DNA from: Portibacter lacus
GTDB lineage: Bacteria; Bacteroidota; Bacteroidia; Chitinophagales; Saprospiraceae
Direction: 5' to 3'
Length of the DNA stretch: 64,000 bases
Assembly: GCF_021533215.1 (NCBI RefSeq)
Contig: NZ_JAJNKA010000009.1
Span: 186,001 to 250,000, forward strand
The position numbers and the translations under genes are program-made. The notes beneath the pieces were generated by a model. That model was not told where the DNA came from. It saw nothing but the letters and a program-made list of their open reading frames with translations, and searched no databases. Positions within the stretch are counted from its first letter, which is position 1, and every line of letters starts with the position of its first letter. Below are positions 39,401-47,786 of this stretch, in pieces.

Positions 39401-39535
39401 AAGTTAATTCTCCAAGAAAAAGTAAAGCTAAAGCATATCGTCATCCCATTTGATGCTTATCAGACTGGTATATACTTCATACAATTTAGGCAAGATGGGC
39501 AAATATTAGAAACTCAAAAAATTATTAAACATTGA
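36419..39535 (+). CDS. Large secreted protein: predicted helical-toroid domain, Ig-like domains, LamG and T9SS-type tail
   Basis: 1038 aa. A signal peptide (to about 21) precedes an about 450-residue Trp- and Tyr-rich helical region (HDWWYDMMPNLFFYQLYDLYPN, WAMEYLNSL, GSLRGWGTIADVWSG) that looks like an (alpha/alpha)6 toroid of the kind used by many glycosidases and lyases. A beta-rich region follows (about 460-640), then an Ig/PKD-like domain (about 651-735), one LamG/concanavalin-like domain (about 743-945) and a T9SS-like sorting domain from about 956 (IDLNPNPVTDQLNVSM). I cannot place the toroid in a named CAZy family. It starts 1 bp inside the SusD stop, so it is tightly coupled. Inferred: surface enzyme or binder for the imported glycan. 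Confidence 0.78.
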   Translation: MKFRIYILLVLGMFIPEILCGQTAQIDIPRIEMMSNQPSPYSMRDWKQVAINYDRYVYDLSLTGEFLPFLKIENQGNNYPERQFFTLPTYVGSNDPERGEAINILPSLVGASLVGVDKSNQNGNNFVLMAQDFFNKKNGQNLYLNGNSSNSGHDWWYDMMPNLFFYQLYDLYPNMGGDAEFQFSAIAEKMLEAVKVMGGSASPWSHPYMTYRAWKFETMEPLMGGVTEPEAAGVFAWLLYHAYLESGEEKYRIGAEWAMEYLNSLTSNPSYELMLPYGTYVAAKMNAEVGTNYDIEKMVNWSFDRGSLRGWGTIADVWSGIEVSGLVGESETNTDYAFQLNGVQQAAALVPMVRYDKRFARAIGKWMLNLANSTRLFYHSFLPSSLQDGSDWSEDNDPFKVIGYEALKEDFNGLSPYATGDAVRGEWAKTNLALYGTSSIGYLGSMISTTDVDKILKIDLNKTDFFSNESYPSFLYFNPHNVEKTITINIGNETRDIYDPLSETFIASNVVGNVSITIAADQAVMPVIVPANGAISYEQHKMLIDNVVVDYDQHAQAYSKAVRIKALAAEQELQVIDDEIKVYSTVEYDGDFSELIYEWILNGTKQNESDSIFVFRASELGNYQLQCIVSAGEESSDTARITFDVLPEIEEPPIILAMLTEFLYASPGAEIEVSCLATDVNGGSLSYSWESAAGSITATADKATWTLPQEEGVYKIKVEVTDESDLTSAAETTILVRIFAKKDGEIIADYPLAGNADDYSGNELNGNLVGVILTTGYDDTNNAAYFFNGTTHHVKVDSDPKLNFTEAISVSLWFNPDQLPERESFLISHGSWQNRWKASITPENRIRWTVKTASGVKDLDSKTQLVEDQFYHATLTFDGEYMMLYVDGTLESFVPMTGQIKTTSLPLFLAQSLPDEQAYNFRGILDEVKIFDFALTPEEAKLLYETGVITSSTNAVSIQDLKIDLNPNPVTDQLNVSMKDESNIDQVMIFNLHGKLILQEKVKLKHIVIPFDAYQTGIYFIQFRQDGQILETQKIIKH

Positions 39536-39561
39536 CATTTTTAAAATAGAATATTAAGAAT

Positions 39562-42500
39562 ATGAAAAAGTTACTACAAACATTATCCTTCTTGGTGTTG
39601 CTGATCTTGGCTGGTTCAGGATTGCAAGCCCAAGATGTGGTCGCATCTTATGATTTCTCTGGAGATATAAAAGATGGATCCGATTTTCAAAACAACTTAA
39701 ACGTAAACGGCACAAAGCTTACCACTGATAGATTCGGAGTGAGCAGAAGTGCCATTCAGTTCGATGGTATTCAAGACAGAGCAACTGCAGCCAGTGGTGA
39801 TCAATTGAATACTCCTACAACAACTGTTAGTTTCTGGGTAAGAATGAAGGAATTACCAGGTCAAGGTGAGGTCTACCTGATTTCTTATGGAGGATGGCAA
39901 CAGCGATTCAAAGTATCACTTCCTGCACATGGAAAGGCAATATGGACAACGAATAGTACTGATGGGATTTCAGATATGGATGCTGGCGATGGAAATGAAT
40001 TAGTAGCAGGAGTCTGGACACATCTAGCATTTAGTCACGACGGTGCTAAGGACAAAATTTACATGAATGGTAGTTTGGTGGCGGAGAAAGATGTGACTGG
40101 TGACTTGAATAGTTCTACCTCTCCACTTGGTCTAGGATATGATCCTACATCAAATGCAAATATCGTCAATGGTAATCTGGATGATTTAGTGATTTTTGGT
40201 GCTGCACTGTCAGACGAAGATGTCATGGCGCTTTATGAATCACAAAATGAAGCTCCTACATTTATGGATGGCGAAGTTGCTGCTTACTCATTTAGCGGGA
40301 ACTCAAAAGATGATTCTGAATATGGAAATCATGCATCTGGAACAGGTGTTAAGTTTGCAACCGATCGATTCGGATATGGAAAGAGTGCAGTTTATATGGA
40401 TGGGACAGCTGAGATTTCGGCTGCAGGTTCTGAGCATTTAAATTCTCCATACACAACCGTTTCATTTTGGGTGAAGCTTGATAAGCTACCAGAAAACGGG
40501 GAGTATTTTTTGATGTCCAATGGAGGATGGCAAGAAAGATGGAAAATTTCACTTCCAAGCCATGGAAAACCAGTATGGACAACCAATAATGATGGTGGAA
40601 TTTCTGATATGGATTCTGGAGATGGAAATGAACTGGTTGCTGGTCAATGGACGCACTTAGCAATGGTTCATGACGGCGCAAAAGATATTATATATATGAA
40701 TGGTGTTCAAGTCGCTGAAAAAGAAGTGGCTGGAACGATGAATAGCACGACACATCCTTTAGGAATAGGTTATAATCCAATAGATGGCGGAAACTGGGTT
40801 CAAGGAGCATTTGACGATGTTGCAATATATAACTATGCGTTAGATGCTGCGGCAATCGAAGCCTTGTATACAGATCAAGCTACTTTTCAAGGTACAGATA
40901 CAGATATAGTAGCTGATTATGCGCTGAATGGAAACGGAAATGATGCGAGTCAATTTAATAATAATGCAACGGCAGTTTCAGATATTACAGCTGTACCTAA
41001 TCGACATGGATGGGGAGGGAATGCGGTTTCCGGCGCTATGATTGCGGACGGATCTGCTGCATTGCAGTCGGATAATACATCCATTAGTTTTTGGGTTAAT
41101 CCTACAAGTTTTCCTGAAAGTGGAGAAGCATTTATCCTTTCGAATGGAGGATGGCAGGATCGCTGGAAAATTTCATTGCCTGCGCATGGTAAACCAGTTT
41201 TTACAACAAAAGCGACATCATGTTGTAATGATATGGACACAGGAGAGCCATTAGCATTGGATACTTGGACGCATCTAGTGATGATTCATGACGGTGATAC
41301 AGATTTTATTTATGTCAATGGGCAATTAGTCGGCGAAAAAGAATCTTTAGGACCGTTAGGAAAAACGAATTACCCACTTGGGATAGGATATGATCCGATC
41401 GGAGGTGAAAGCTTTTTTGATGGTGCGATTGATGATTTGAAAATATTTAATAGAGGTCTTTCAGCACAAGAAGTGAGTGACTTGTATGACATGGAATCCA
41501 CGCCAGAATCGATCGACGGAAATTTGGTAGCTCATTATACATTCTCTGGGAATAGTAATGATGTAACGGGATATGAAAACAATGCTTCTGCTGCATTATT
41601 TGGAAAAGATAGATTCGGAAAAAGTAATAAAGCTGCATTATTTACAGGCTCGAATGAAGTAACAGCTTCTAATTCACCGCAATTGAATTCTCCTTTGACA
41701 ACGTTAAGTTTTTGGGTTAATCCTCAAACTTATCCAGATCAAGGCGAAGTATTCTTAGTATCTAATGGTGGCTGGCAAGAAAGATTCAAGACTTCATTAC
41801 CTGCAAGTGGAAAAGTGGTTTGGACGACGAATAATACAAGCGGAATCTCAGATATGGATTCTGGAGATGGTGGAGAGTTACCGATTGCAGAATGGACGCA
41901 TGTCGTTTTAGTACATGACGGAACTAATGATAAGATTTACTTTAATGGAAATAAGATAGCTGAGAAAGCAGTTGAGGGAGATTTGAATCCAACAACTAGT
42001 GACTTAGGAATAGGTTACAATTCAGTTGATGGAGGTGGAAATTTCTTGGGTTCTTTGGATGAAGTTCAGATTTACAATACGGCACTTACGGATCAGGAAA
42101 TCCTCGATTTATTTAATGCACAATCTGAAGCAGCTGAAGGGACTGATTCTATAGCACCATGTGTTCCATTGGACTTGAGTGCAAATGTTGTATTTAATAA
42201 TGTTGATTTAAGTTGGACGCCAGCGACAGATAATGAAGGTGTTATTGCTTACAATGTTTTTTTAGACAGTATATTGACAGAAGTTACAGCTGAAACGAGC
42301 ATTTCATTTAACGCCTTAACTCCACTTACGGACTACGTATTTGGGGTAAGCGCAATAGATGCAGCAGGAAACGAATCGGGTATTTCTTCATTAATGGTAA
42401 CCACTTTAGAAGATGAGACACCAGATACGATAGCGCCGACAGCGCCGATGAATCTGATGGCTTCCCCTAGTTTTAATTCCGTATTACTAAACTGGGAAGC

Positions 42501-43641
42501 GGCAACCGATGATACGAAAGTGAACGGATATATCGTGTATCTCGATGGTGAATACAATGATAGTTTAAGTGCTAATAATTTGTCCATCTTAGTTGGCGGA
42601 TTAGATCCAAGTGAACTGTATTCGTTCGAAGTAGGGGCGTTTGACCTTGCGGGGAACTTGTCAGAATTGGCAGAAATTACAATTAGTACAACGGAGCCTT
42701 TAGAAACAGCAGAACCGGGACTGGTTGCGCATTATCCTTTTAATAACAACGCAGAAGATGAAACGCCATACGCTAATCATGGTGCCATAGGTGGAGATCC
42801 GATATTCGAAGAAGCAACGCATCCATTAGGTGGAACCAATATAAAATTCGATGGAGATCAAGATTCAATTTTAGTCCCTAATGGCGTTCAGCTATTGTCT
42901 GATTACACTTCGATTTCGATGTGGATACGAGTGGATTCAGTGAATTTAGATGATGCAGAATCGTACATTTTGGATTTTGGTCACTGGGATGAAAGAATGA
43001 AGATTTCTCTTCCTCAGCACTTGAAAGTGGTTTTAACTACAAATAGTAACAATACCCAATTTGATAATTTTATATCTGATATGGACAGTGGTGATGGCAA
43101 TGAATTAGTAAAAGGATTCTGGTGGCATGTAACTTTTGTTCATGATGGTGAGAATGATATTATTTATGTCAATGGTGTCGAAGCTAATAAAAAGCCTTTA
43201 GATGGATTGTTGAACACAACTGCTAGGCCTTTAGCTATGGGAAATAATCCGATAGAAGGTGGCCAGTATTTCAATGGTGGACTGGATGAAGTGAAAATAT
43301 ACAACAGGGCATTAACTGCTGAAGAAGTTTCGAAATTATATACTAATGGAACAGTTGGAGTGAATGATAATGTTGTTCTTCAGAAATATGTGAAAGATAT
43401 CTTTCCGAATCCAGCCACGACGAAGTTGACCGTTGTTCATGAATTACCATACAAGCAAGATGCTGTGGTAAATGTATATGATGTTTCAGGAAGACAAGTA
43501 AGCAGAACACTCATTCCTAGATCGACTGTTGCTAACGGTAGTTTCGACATCGATGTAATAGATTTTAATGCTGGAATTTACTTTCTTAATATCAATTATG
43601 GAGGGAAGAACCTAGGCTCGATTCAATTTGTGAAATTGTAA
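39562..43641 (+). CDS. Surface protein with five LamG-like repeats, two FN3 domains and T9SS-type tail
   Basis: 1359 aa with a signal peptide ending GLQAQ. Five LamG-like modules lie near 22-225, 236-440, 447-645, 652-855 and 1052-1265. They share GGWQxRxKxSLPxxGK, SDMDSGDGNEL and WTHLxxxHDGxxDxIYxNG. Two FN3 domains (about 865-1047) separate the fourth and fifth modules, and the last about 85 residues are a sorting domain (KDIFPNPATTKLTVV). The repeats are diverged, so this is an old expansion. It occupies the SusE/SusF position of classical PULs, where surface glycan-binding proteins are found; a multivalent binder is the natural reading. A terminator follows at 43668. Confidence 0.88.
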   Translation: MKKLLQTLSFLVLLILAGSGLQAQDVVASYDFSGDIKDGSDFQNNLNVNGTKLTTDRFGVSRSAIQFDGIQDRATAASGDQLNTPTTTVSFWVRMKELPGQGEVYLISYGGWQQRFKVSLPAHGKAIWTTNSTDGISDMDAGDGNELVAGVWTHLAFSHDGAKDKIYMNGSLVAEKDVTGDLNSSTSPLGLGYDPTSNANIVNGNLDDLVIFGAALSDEDVMALYESQNEAPTFMDGEVAAYSFSGNSKDDSEYGNHASGTGVKFATDRFGYGKSAVYMDGTAEISAAGSEHLNSPYTTVSFWVKLDKLPENGEYFLMSNGGWQERWKISLPSHGKPVWTTNNDGGISDMDSGDGNELVAGQWTHLAMVHDGAKDIIYMNGVQVAEKEVAGTMNSTTHPLGIGYNPIDGGNWVQGAFDDVAIYNYALDAAAIEALYTDQATFQGTDTDIVADYALNGNGNDASQFNNNATAVSDITAVPNRHGWGGNAVSGAMIADGSAALQSDNTSISFWVNPTSFPESGEAFILSNGGWQDRWKISLPAHGKPVFTTKATSCCNDMDTGEPLALDTWTHLVMIHDGDTDFIYVNGQLVGEKESLGPLGKTNYPLGIGYDPIGGESFFDGAIDDLKIFNRGLSAQEVSDLYDMESTPESIDGNLVAHYTFSGNSNDVTGYENNASAALFGKDRFGKSNKAALFTGSNEVTASNSPQLNSPLTTLSFWVNPQTYPDQGEVFLVSNGGWQERFKTSLPASGKVVWTTNNTSGISDMDSGDGGELPIAEWTHVVLVHDGTNDKIYFNGNKIAEKAVEGDLNPTTSDLGIGYNSVDGGGNFLGSLDEVQIYNTALTDQEILDLFNAQSEAAEGTDSIAPCVPLDLSANVVFNNVDLSWTPATDNEGVIAYNVFLDSILTEVTAETSISFNALTPLTDYVFGVSAIDAAGNESGISSLMVTTLEDETPDTIAPTAPMNLMASPSFNSVLLNWEAATDDTKVNGYIVYLDGEYNDSLSANNLSILVGGLDPSELYSFEVGAFDLAGNLSELAEITISTTEPLETAEPGLVAHYPFNNNAEDETPYANHGAIGGDPIFEEATHPLGGTNIKFDGDQDSILVPNGVQLLSDYTSISMWIRVDSVNLDDAESYILDFGHWDERMKISLPQHLKVVLTTNSNNTQFDNFISDMDSGDGNELVKGFWWHVTFVHDGENDIIYVNGVEANKKPLDGLLNTTARPLAMGNNPIEGGQYFNGGLDEVKIYNRALTAEEVSKLYTNGTVGVNDNVVLQKYVKDIFPNPATTKLTVVHELPYKQDAVVNVYDVSGRQVSRTLIPRSTVANGSFDIDVIDFNAGIYFLNINYGGKNLGSIQFVKL

Positions 43642-43667
43642 GTGTTTTATTGATACATTAATTTTCA

Positions 43668-43701
43668 GCAGGGAAATTCTAACCGATTTCCCTGCTTTTT
43701 T
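43668..43701 (+). terminator. Strong intrinsic terminator inside the operon
   Basis: A perfect 10-bp stem (GCAGGGAAAT at 43668-43677 with ATTTCCCTGC at 43686-43695) encloses an 8-nt loop and is followed by six T residues (43696-43701). Only 12 bp separate it from the GH130 ATG at 43714, so no full promoter fits between. Either the terminator is partly read through, or a promoter for the downstream genes lies inside the LamG gene. Confidence 0.88.
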
Positions 43702-43713
43702 AAATAAGAAAAA

Positions 43714-44769
43714 ATGGGAAACAGATTCCGAAGCAACCCAATTATTTCCAAGGAAGACCTTTTGCCAAGTCGTGAAGACTGGGTGATAGAATGCGTAATG
43801 AATCCAGGGGTGTTTGCTTTTGAAAATAAAATTTGGTTACTGATAAGAGTAGCTGAACGACCTATCCAAAAGCCAGGTTTGGTGTCCTTACCTATATACA
43901 CGCCAGAAGGCAAAACAAATGTCATAGAATTTAAAGAAGGAGATCCTAATTGGGATACTTCAGATCCTAGGAAATTTGAAAATGGAAGTGGCACTTATCT
44001 TTCTACTATTTCTCATTTAAGATTGATGTGTAGTGATGATGGTGTGCATTTTAGAAAACCTAATCATATTCCTGATATTATTAAAAGTAGTGGTCCTTAT
44101 GAAACTTATGGTATCGAAGATTGTAGGGTGAGTTTCCTAGAAGGGAAGTATCACTTAACTTATACCCAAGTATCGGAAAGTGGCGTTGGTGTAGGTCTAA
44201 TGAAAACAGATGATTGGGTGAATTTTGAAAAAAATGATATGATCTTTCTTCCACATAATAAAGATTGTGCTTTATTTGAAGAAAAAATCAATGGTAAATA
44301 TTTTGCAATTAGTAGACCTTCTGGTGTTGGATTAGGAGGCAATTATATGTGGATTTCATCTTCTCCAGATTTAATTCATTGGGGAAATCACATATGCATC
44401 CTGAAAACAAGATATGGGAAATGGGATAGTCAGCGAATAGGAGCTGGAACATCGCCTATTAAAACAGAACATGGCTGGTTAGAAATATATCATGGTGCAG
44501 ATGAGGATAGTCGTTATAGTCTAGGGGCAGTACTTCTAGATTTAGAAGATCCTACGATCGTTATTGCAAGGTCCGATGCCCCTTTAATGGAACCTACCGA
44601 AGCATATGAGCAGGAAGGTTTTTTTAATAACGTCATCTTTACTAATGGACATCTTGTAGATGGCGATAAAATAACAATGTATTATGGTGCTTCTGATGAA
44701 GTCATCTGTGGAGCAACATTTTCTATCAAAGAAATTCTTGAAAATATATTGAGTGAAACACTTGCTTAA
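43714..44769 (+). CDS. GH130 beta-mannoside phosphorylase or mannosidase (first copy)
   Basis: 351 aa, no signal peptide, so cytoplasmic. Five-bladed propeller features include VMNPGVFAFENKIWLLIRVAE near the N-terminus and the key motif YGIEDCRVSFLEGKYHLTYT, whose Asp matches the GH130 general acid. Later blocks are DCALFEEKINGKYFAISRPSG and IGAGTSPIKTEHGWLEIYHGAD; in characterised GH130 phosphorylases a His at the YHG site helps bind phosphate. The known activities are phosphorolysis or hydrolysis of beta-1,4- or beta-1,2-mannosides. The retained YHG leans towards phosphorolysis, but the subfamily needs alignment. It precedes the ABC importer genes. Confidence 0.88.
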   Translation: MGNRFRSNPIISKEDLLPSREDWVIECVMNPGVFAFENKIWLLIRVAERPIQKPGLVSLPIYTPEGKTNVIEFKEGDPNWDTSDPRKFENGSGTYLSTISHLRLMCSDDGVHFRKPNHIPDIIKSSGPYETYGIEDCRVSFLEGKYHLTYTQVSESGVGVGLMKTDDWVNFEKNDMIFLPHNKDCALFEEKINGKYFAISRPSGVGLGGNYMWISSSPDLIHWGNHICILKTRYGKWDSQRIGAGTSPIKTEHGWLEIYHGADEDSRYSLGAVLLDLEDPTIVIARSDAPLMEPTEAYEQEGFFNNVIFTNGHLVDGDKITMYYGASDEVICGATFSIKEILENILSETLA

Positions 44770-44793
44770 CTCAACCAATTGCTAATTATTTAA

Positions 44794-46080
44794 ATGACAA
44801 AGTACTTTTTCTTCATTCTTGGTTTGGCTTTTTTTTGGAGTTGTAATGATTCCAAGTCACACGATCCTGATGTGCTGACTTATTGGTCATCTAATAACGG
44901 AGGGGAAATAGCCTTTGCTAAATGGGCAGTGGAGAAGTGGAATGACGAAGGAAATAAGGCAATTAAATACCAACCCATTCCGGAAGGTCAGACGAGTGAA
45001 GAGATTCTACTTGCAGCAGTTGTTGCTGGAACGACGCCTGATATTTATTCTAACATATGGCAAGGTGCTGTAGAATTTTATCGCGTTTCTAATATTTTAG
45101 TTGCACTCGATACGCTGGACGGATTCATGGAGTTTTTAGCGTCAAGGTGTGATTCAGCAACCATTGAAGAAATTACCGCTCCGAACGGTCATATATACCA
45201 ATTTCCATGGAAGATTAATCCAATCATGACCATTTACAACAAAGGGTTATTCGATGGATTGGGATTATCTGCTCCACCTGCGAAGTATTCAGACTATCTG
45301 GATGCCGCCGAAAGGTTCAAGAAAGATACTGATGGAGATGGTTATGTCGACCAATGGTTCGGAAACACTTCAGTGAAGCTAGCATGGCATCAAAGACTTT
45401 TCAATTTTTATCCTTTGTACTTGGCTTCCTCAGGAGGAATGCCACTGATCAAGGATGGTCGGGCTTTCTTTAATAATGAACATGGAATCGGAGCTTTCAG
45501 ATTCCTCCAAACCATGTACAAGAACAATTACTTTTCTAAGCAAGCACAAGCAGCTGGACAGGATTTGTTTGTCGCACAACGATATGCTACAAAATTTACC
45601 GGACCTTGGGAAATTCAATACCTAGAACGATTTAAGCAAGACGGATTTCAGTACGACTTTTATCAAATCCCAGTTCCAGATGATCATCAAGGGCCAGCTT
45701 ATACCTATTGTGATCCTAAAAATATGGTGATTTTCAACACCTGCAGCAATCCGCAAATGGCATTTGAATTTATAAAATCGATGACCACTGAAGAATCAGA
45801 TCTGAAATTTCTAGAAACAACGAATCAATTGCCACGAAGGAAAAACATGGAAGAGATTCAAGGTTTTCAGGATTTTTTCGAACGCAATCCTAAGATGGTT
45901 TCATTTGTTAAGCAAGCGAAATACATTCGAGGAGTAGGAAATAGTGAAGTGATGACTGAAATTTTAGACCTCATTTCGCAGGAATATGAAGCTTGTGTTT
46001 TGTATCAGATGAAGACACCTGAGCAAGCAATGGCAGATGCGGAACGAGCAGTTAATGTACTATTAAGGGCGGAATCATGA
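44794..46080 (+). CDS. ABC sugar-binding lipoprotein (MalE-like)
   Basis: 428 aa. The lipobox ends AFFWSC (C17). The body follows the family 1 extracellular solute-binding pattern: VLTYWSSNNGGEIAFAKWAVEKWNDEGN, then TPDIYSNIWQGAVEFY and IYQFPWKINPIMTIYNKGLFDGLGL. DTDGDGYVDQW near residue 180 looks like a Ca-binding loop, seen in some members. Its expected position in this Gram-negative cell is the periplasmic face of the inner membrane, giving captured sugar to the permeases. It overlaps the next gene by 4 bp. Confidence 0.93.
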   Translation: MTKYFFFILGLAFFWSCNDSKSHDPDVLTYWSSNNGGEIAFAKWAVEKWNDEGNKAIKYQPIPEGQTSEEILLAAVVAGTTPDIYSNIWQGAVEFYRVSNILVALDTLDGFMEFLASRCDSATIEEITAPNGHIYQFPWKINPIMTIYNKGLFDGLGLSAPPAKYSDYLDAAERFKKDTDGDGYVDQWFGNTSVKLAWHQRLFNFYPLYLASSGGMPLIKDGRAFFNNEHGIGAFRFLQTMYKNNYFSKQAQAAGQDLFVAQRYATKFTGPWEIQYLERFKQDGFQYDFYQIPVPDDHQGPAYTYCDPKNMVIFNTCSNPQMAFEFIKSMTTEESDLKFLETTNQLPRRKNMEEIQGFQDFFERNPKMVSFVKQAKYIRGVGNSEVMTEILDLISQEYEACVLYQMKTPEQAMADAERAVNVLLRAES

Positions 46081-46943
46081 AGAAATTACTAGATCGTATT
46101 TTACCTTATTTGGTGATTTCTCCATACATCATCCATCTCTTGCTATTCGTTTTATTTCCCGTGATTTTTTCATTTGTCTTGGTATTTCATAAGTGGAACA
46201 TCATTTCACCTATGGAATATGTAGGACTAGATAATTTTGCAAGGTTATTTGCTGATCGCTTATTCTGGAGATCACTTTGGAATACCTTTATTTTTATATT
46301 AGTCCATATTCCGCTGCAGATCATTATTGCCTTAAGTCTCGCCTATTTCTTGAACAAAAAGCTACTGATGCTTTCCTTTTTTAGAGCATCCTTTTTTATG
46401 CCTGTTGTCATATCAGGAGTGGTTATTACCATTTTATGGCAGCAATTATATGGCCTGGAAAGCGGCGTGATCAATCGAGGATTAATTGCATTAGGATTAG
46501 GTAGGGTAGAGTGGTTGTCGAATCCGAAGATAGCCATGATTTCGATTGCAATAATGGCAACTTGGAAAAACGTAGGGCTCTACGTTATCTTGTTTTTAGT
46601 GGGATTGCAGACCGTGCCGAAAAGTTACTATGAAGCAGCAGAAGTAGAAGGCGCAACGGCATGGCAACAGTTTAGATATATAACGATCCCTGCGATAAAT
46701 CCGACTATGTTTATGGTCGTGATTCTATCTACGATCGGAGGATTTAGCTTGTTCATTGAGCCATATATTATGACAGATGGTGGACCGCTGAACAGCACAC
46801 TTTCAGCAATGCTTTACATCTATAAGCAGGCATTCGGCTACTATCATATGGGATATTCCGCAACCTTGAGTATTTTCTTCGCACTAATCATTATGGCGGT
46901 AGTGGTGGTGCAGAAGATATTTGTAGAGTCAGAAGAAAACTAA
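46077..46943 (+). CDS. ABC sugar transporter permease (MalF-like)
   Basis: 288 aa with six predicted membrane segments. The cytoplasmic EAA loop reads YYEAAEVEGATAWQQFRYITIPAINPT, matching binding-protein-dependent permeases of the CUT1 family; it contacts the ATPase encoded at 50292. The start overlaps the binding-protein stop by 4 bp. It forms the inner-membrane channel with the next gene product. Confidence 0.95.
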   Translation: MKKLLDRILPYLVISPYIIHLLLFVLFPVIFSFVLVFHKWNIISPMEYVGLDNFARLFADRLFWRSLWNTFIFILVHIPLQIIIALSLAYFLNKKLLMLSFFRASFFMPVVISGVVITILWQQLYGLESGVINRGLIALGLGRVEWLSNPKIAMISIAIMATWKNVGLYVILFLVGLQTVPKSYYEAAEVEGATAWQQFRYITIPAINPTMFMVVILSTIGGFSLFIEPYIMTDGGPLNSTLSAMLYIYKQAFGYYHMGYSATLSIFFALIIMAVVVVQKIFVESEEN

Positions 46944-46944
46944 A

Positions 46945-47766
46945 ATGGTCAGAAAAATAAAGAAAATCGGATTTTATGCGCTATTGCTTTTAGCAGCACT
47001 TTCCTTCTTGTATCCATTTTATTGGATGATCCTGGCTTCATTGACCCCCGAACAAAATATAGGCACGCTCGGAATTGTACCTCAAGGAATTACCTTCGAG
47101 CATTATACAGGAATGATTGAGAAAATTCCAATCTGGAGTGCGTTGTTTAATAGTGTTTTTGTTGCCACATTAAGTACATTCGGCGTAATTGTATTCGGAT
47201 CGATGACTGGATACGCATTGGCTAAAATGCGGTTCAAAGGTAGAAACCTTCTTTTTTACACGATCATTTTCACGATGACGCTGCCTTTTCAGATTACATT
47301 AATCCCGAATTATATTTTAATGGTCAATTTTCACTGGGTGGATACACTTGCTGCTCTAGTGGTTCCATCACTAAACAGTGCTTTCGCAATATTACTTTTT
47401 AGACAAGCATTTATGACCATACCTGATGATCTAATACATGCCGCTAAAGTAGATGGTTGTGGAGATCTAAGAATTATTTTCCAAATCCTTTGGCCCAATA
47501 TCATTCCAAGTATTATTACCGTTGGAATCCTAACTTTTATGACTTCATGGAATGATGTTTTATGGCCATTGATCGTGATAAGAGAGGAAGGATTAATGAC
47601 CATGCCGCAGTTAGTTACCTTGTTTGCAGTCGGTGGAAGGTCAGAGGCGCAATTAGGAGTAAAATTAGCATCAGCGGTTTTGCTCGCGTTGCCTATAATT
47701 ATCGCATACTTATTCTTACAGAAATATTTTATTCAAAGCATGGCTTCCTCTGGAATAAAGTCATAA
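46945..47766 (+). CDS. ABC sugar transporter permease (MalG-like)
   Basis: 273 aa with six predicted membrane segments. The opening SFLYPFYWMILASLTPEQN is typical of MalG-type permeases, and the EAA-type loop reads IHAAKVDGCGDLRIIFQILWPNIIPS. One base separates it from the MalF-like gene. It completes the heterodimeric channel of a CUT1-type importer for oligosaccharides. Confidence 0.95.
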   Translation: MVRKIKKIGFYALLLLAALSFLYPFYWMILASLTPEQNIGTLGIVPQGITFEHYTGMIEKIPIWSALFNSVFVATLSTFGVIVFGSMTGYALAKMRFKGRNLLFYTIIFTMTLPFQITLIPNYILMVNFHWVDTLAALVVPSLNSAFAILLFRQAFMTIPDDLIHAAKVDGCGDLRIIFQILWPNIIPSIITVGILTFMTSWNDVLWPLIVIREEGLMTMPQLVTLFAVGGRSEAQLGVKLASAVLLALPIIIAYLFLQKYFIQSMASSGIKS

Positions 47767-47786
47767 TCAAAAAAGCAAGTTTTAAA

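Noticed and set aside
47562-47786. N-terminal extension of the second GH130 protein
   Set aside because: It lies inside the MalG-like gene in another frame; the family-like start MKVERTDIRL at 47787 is better.
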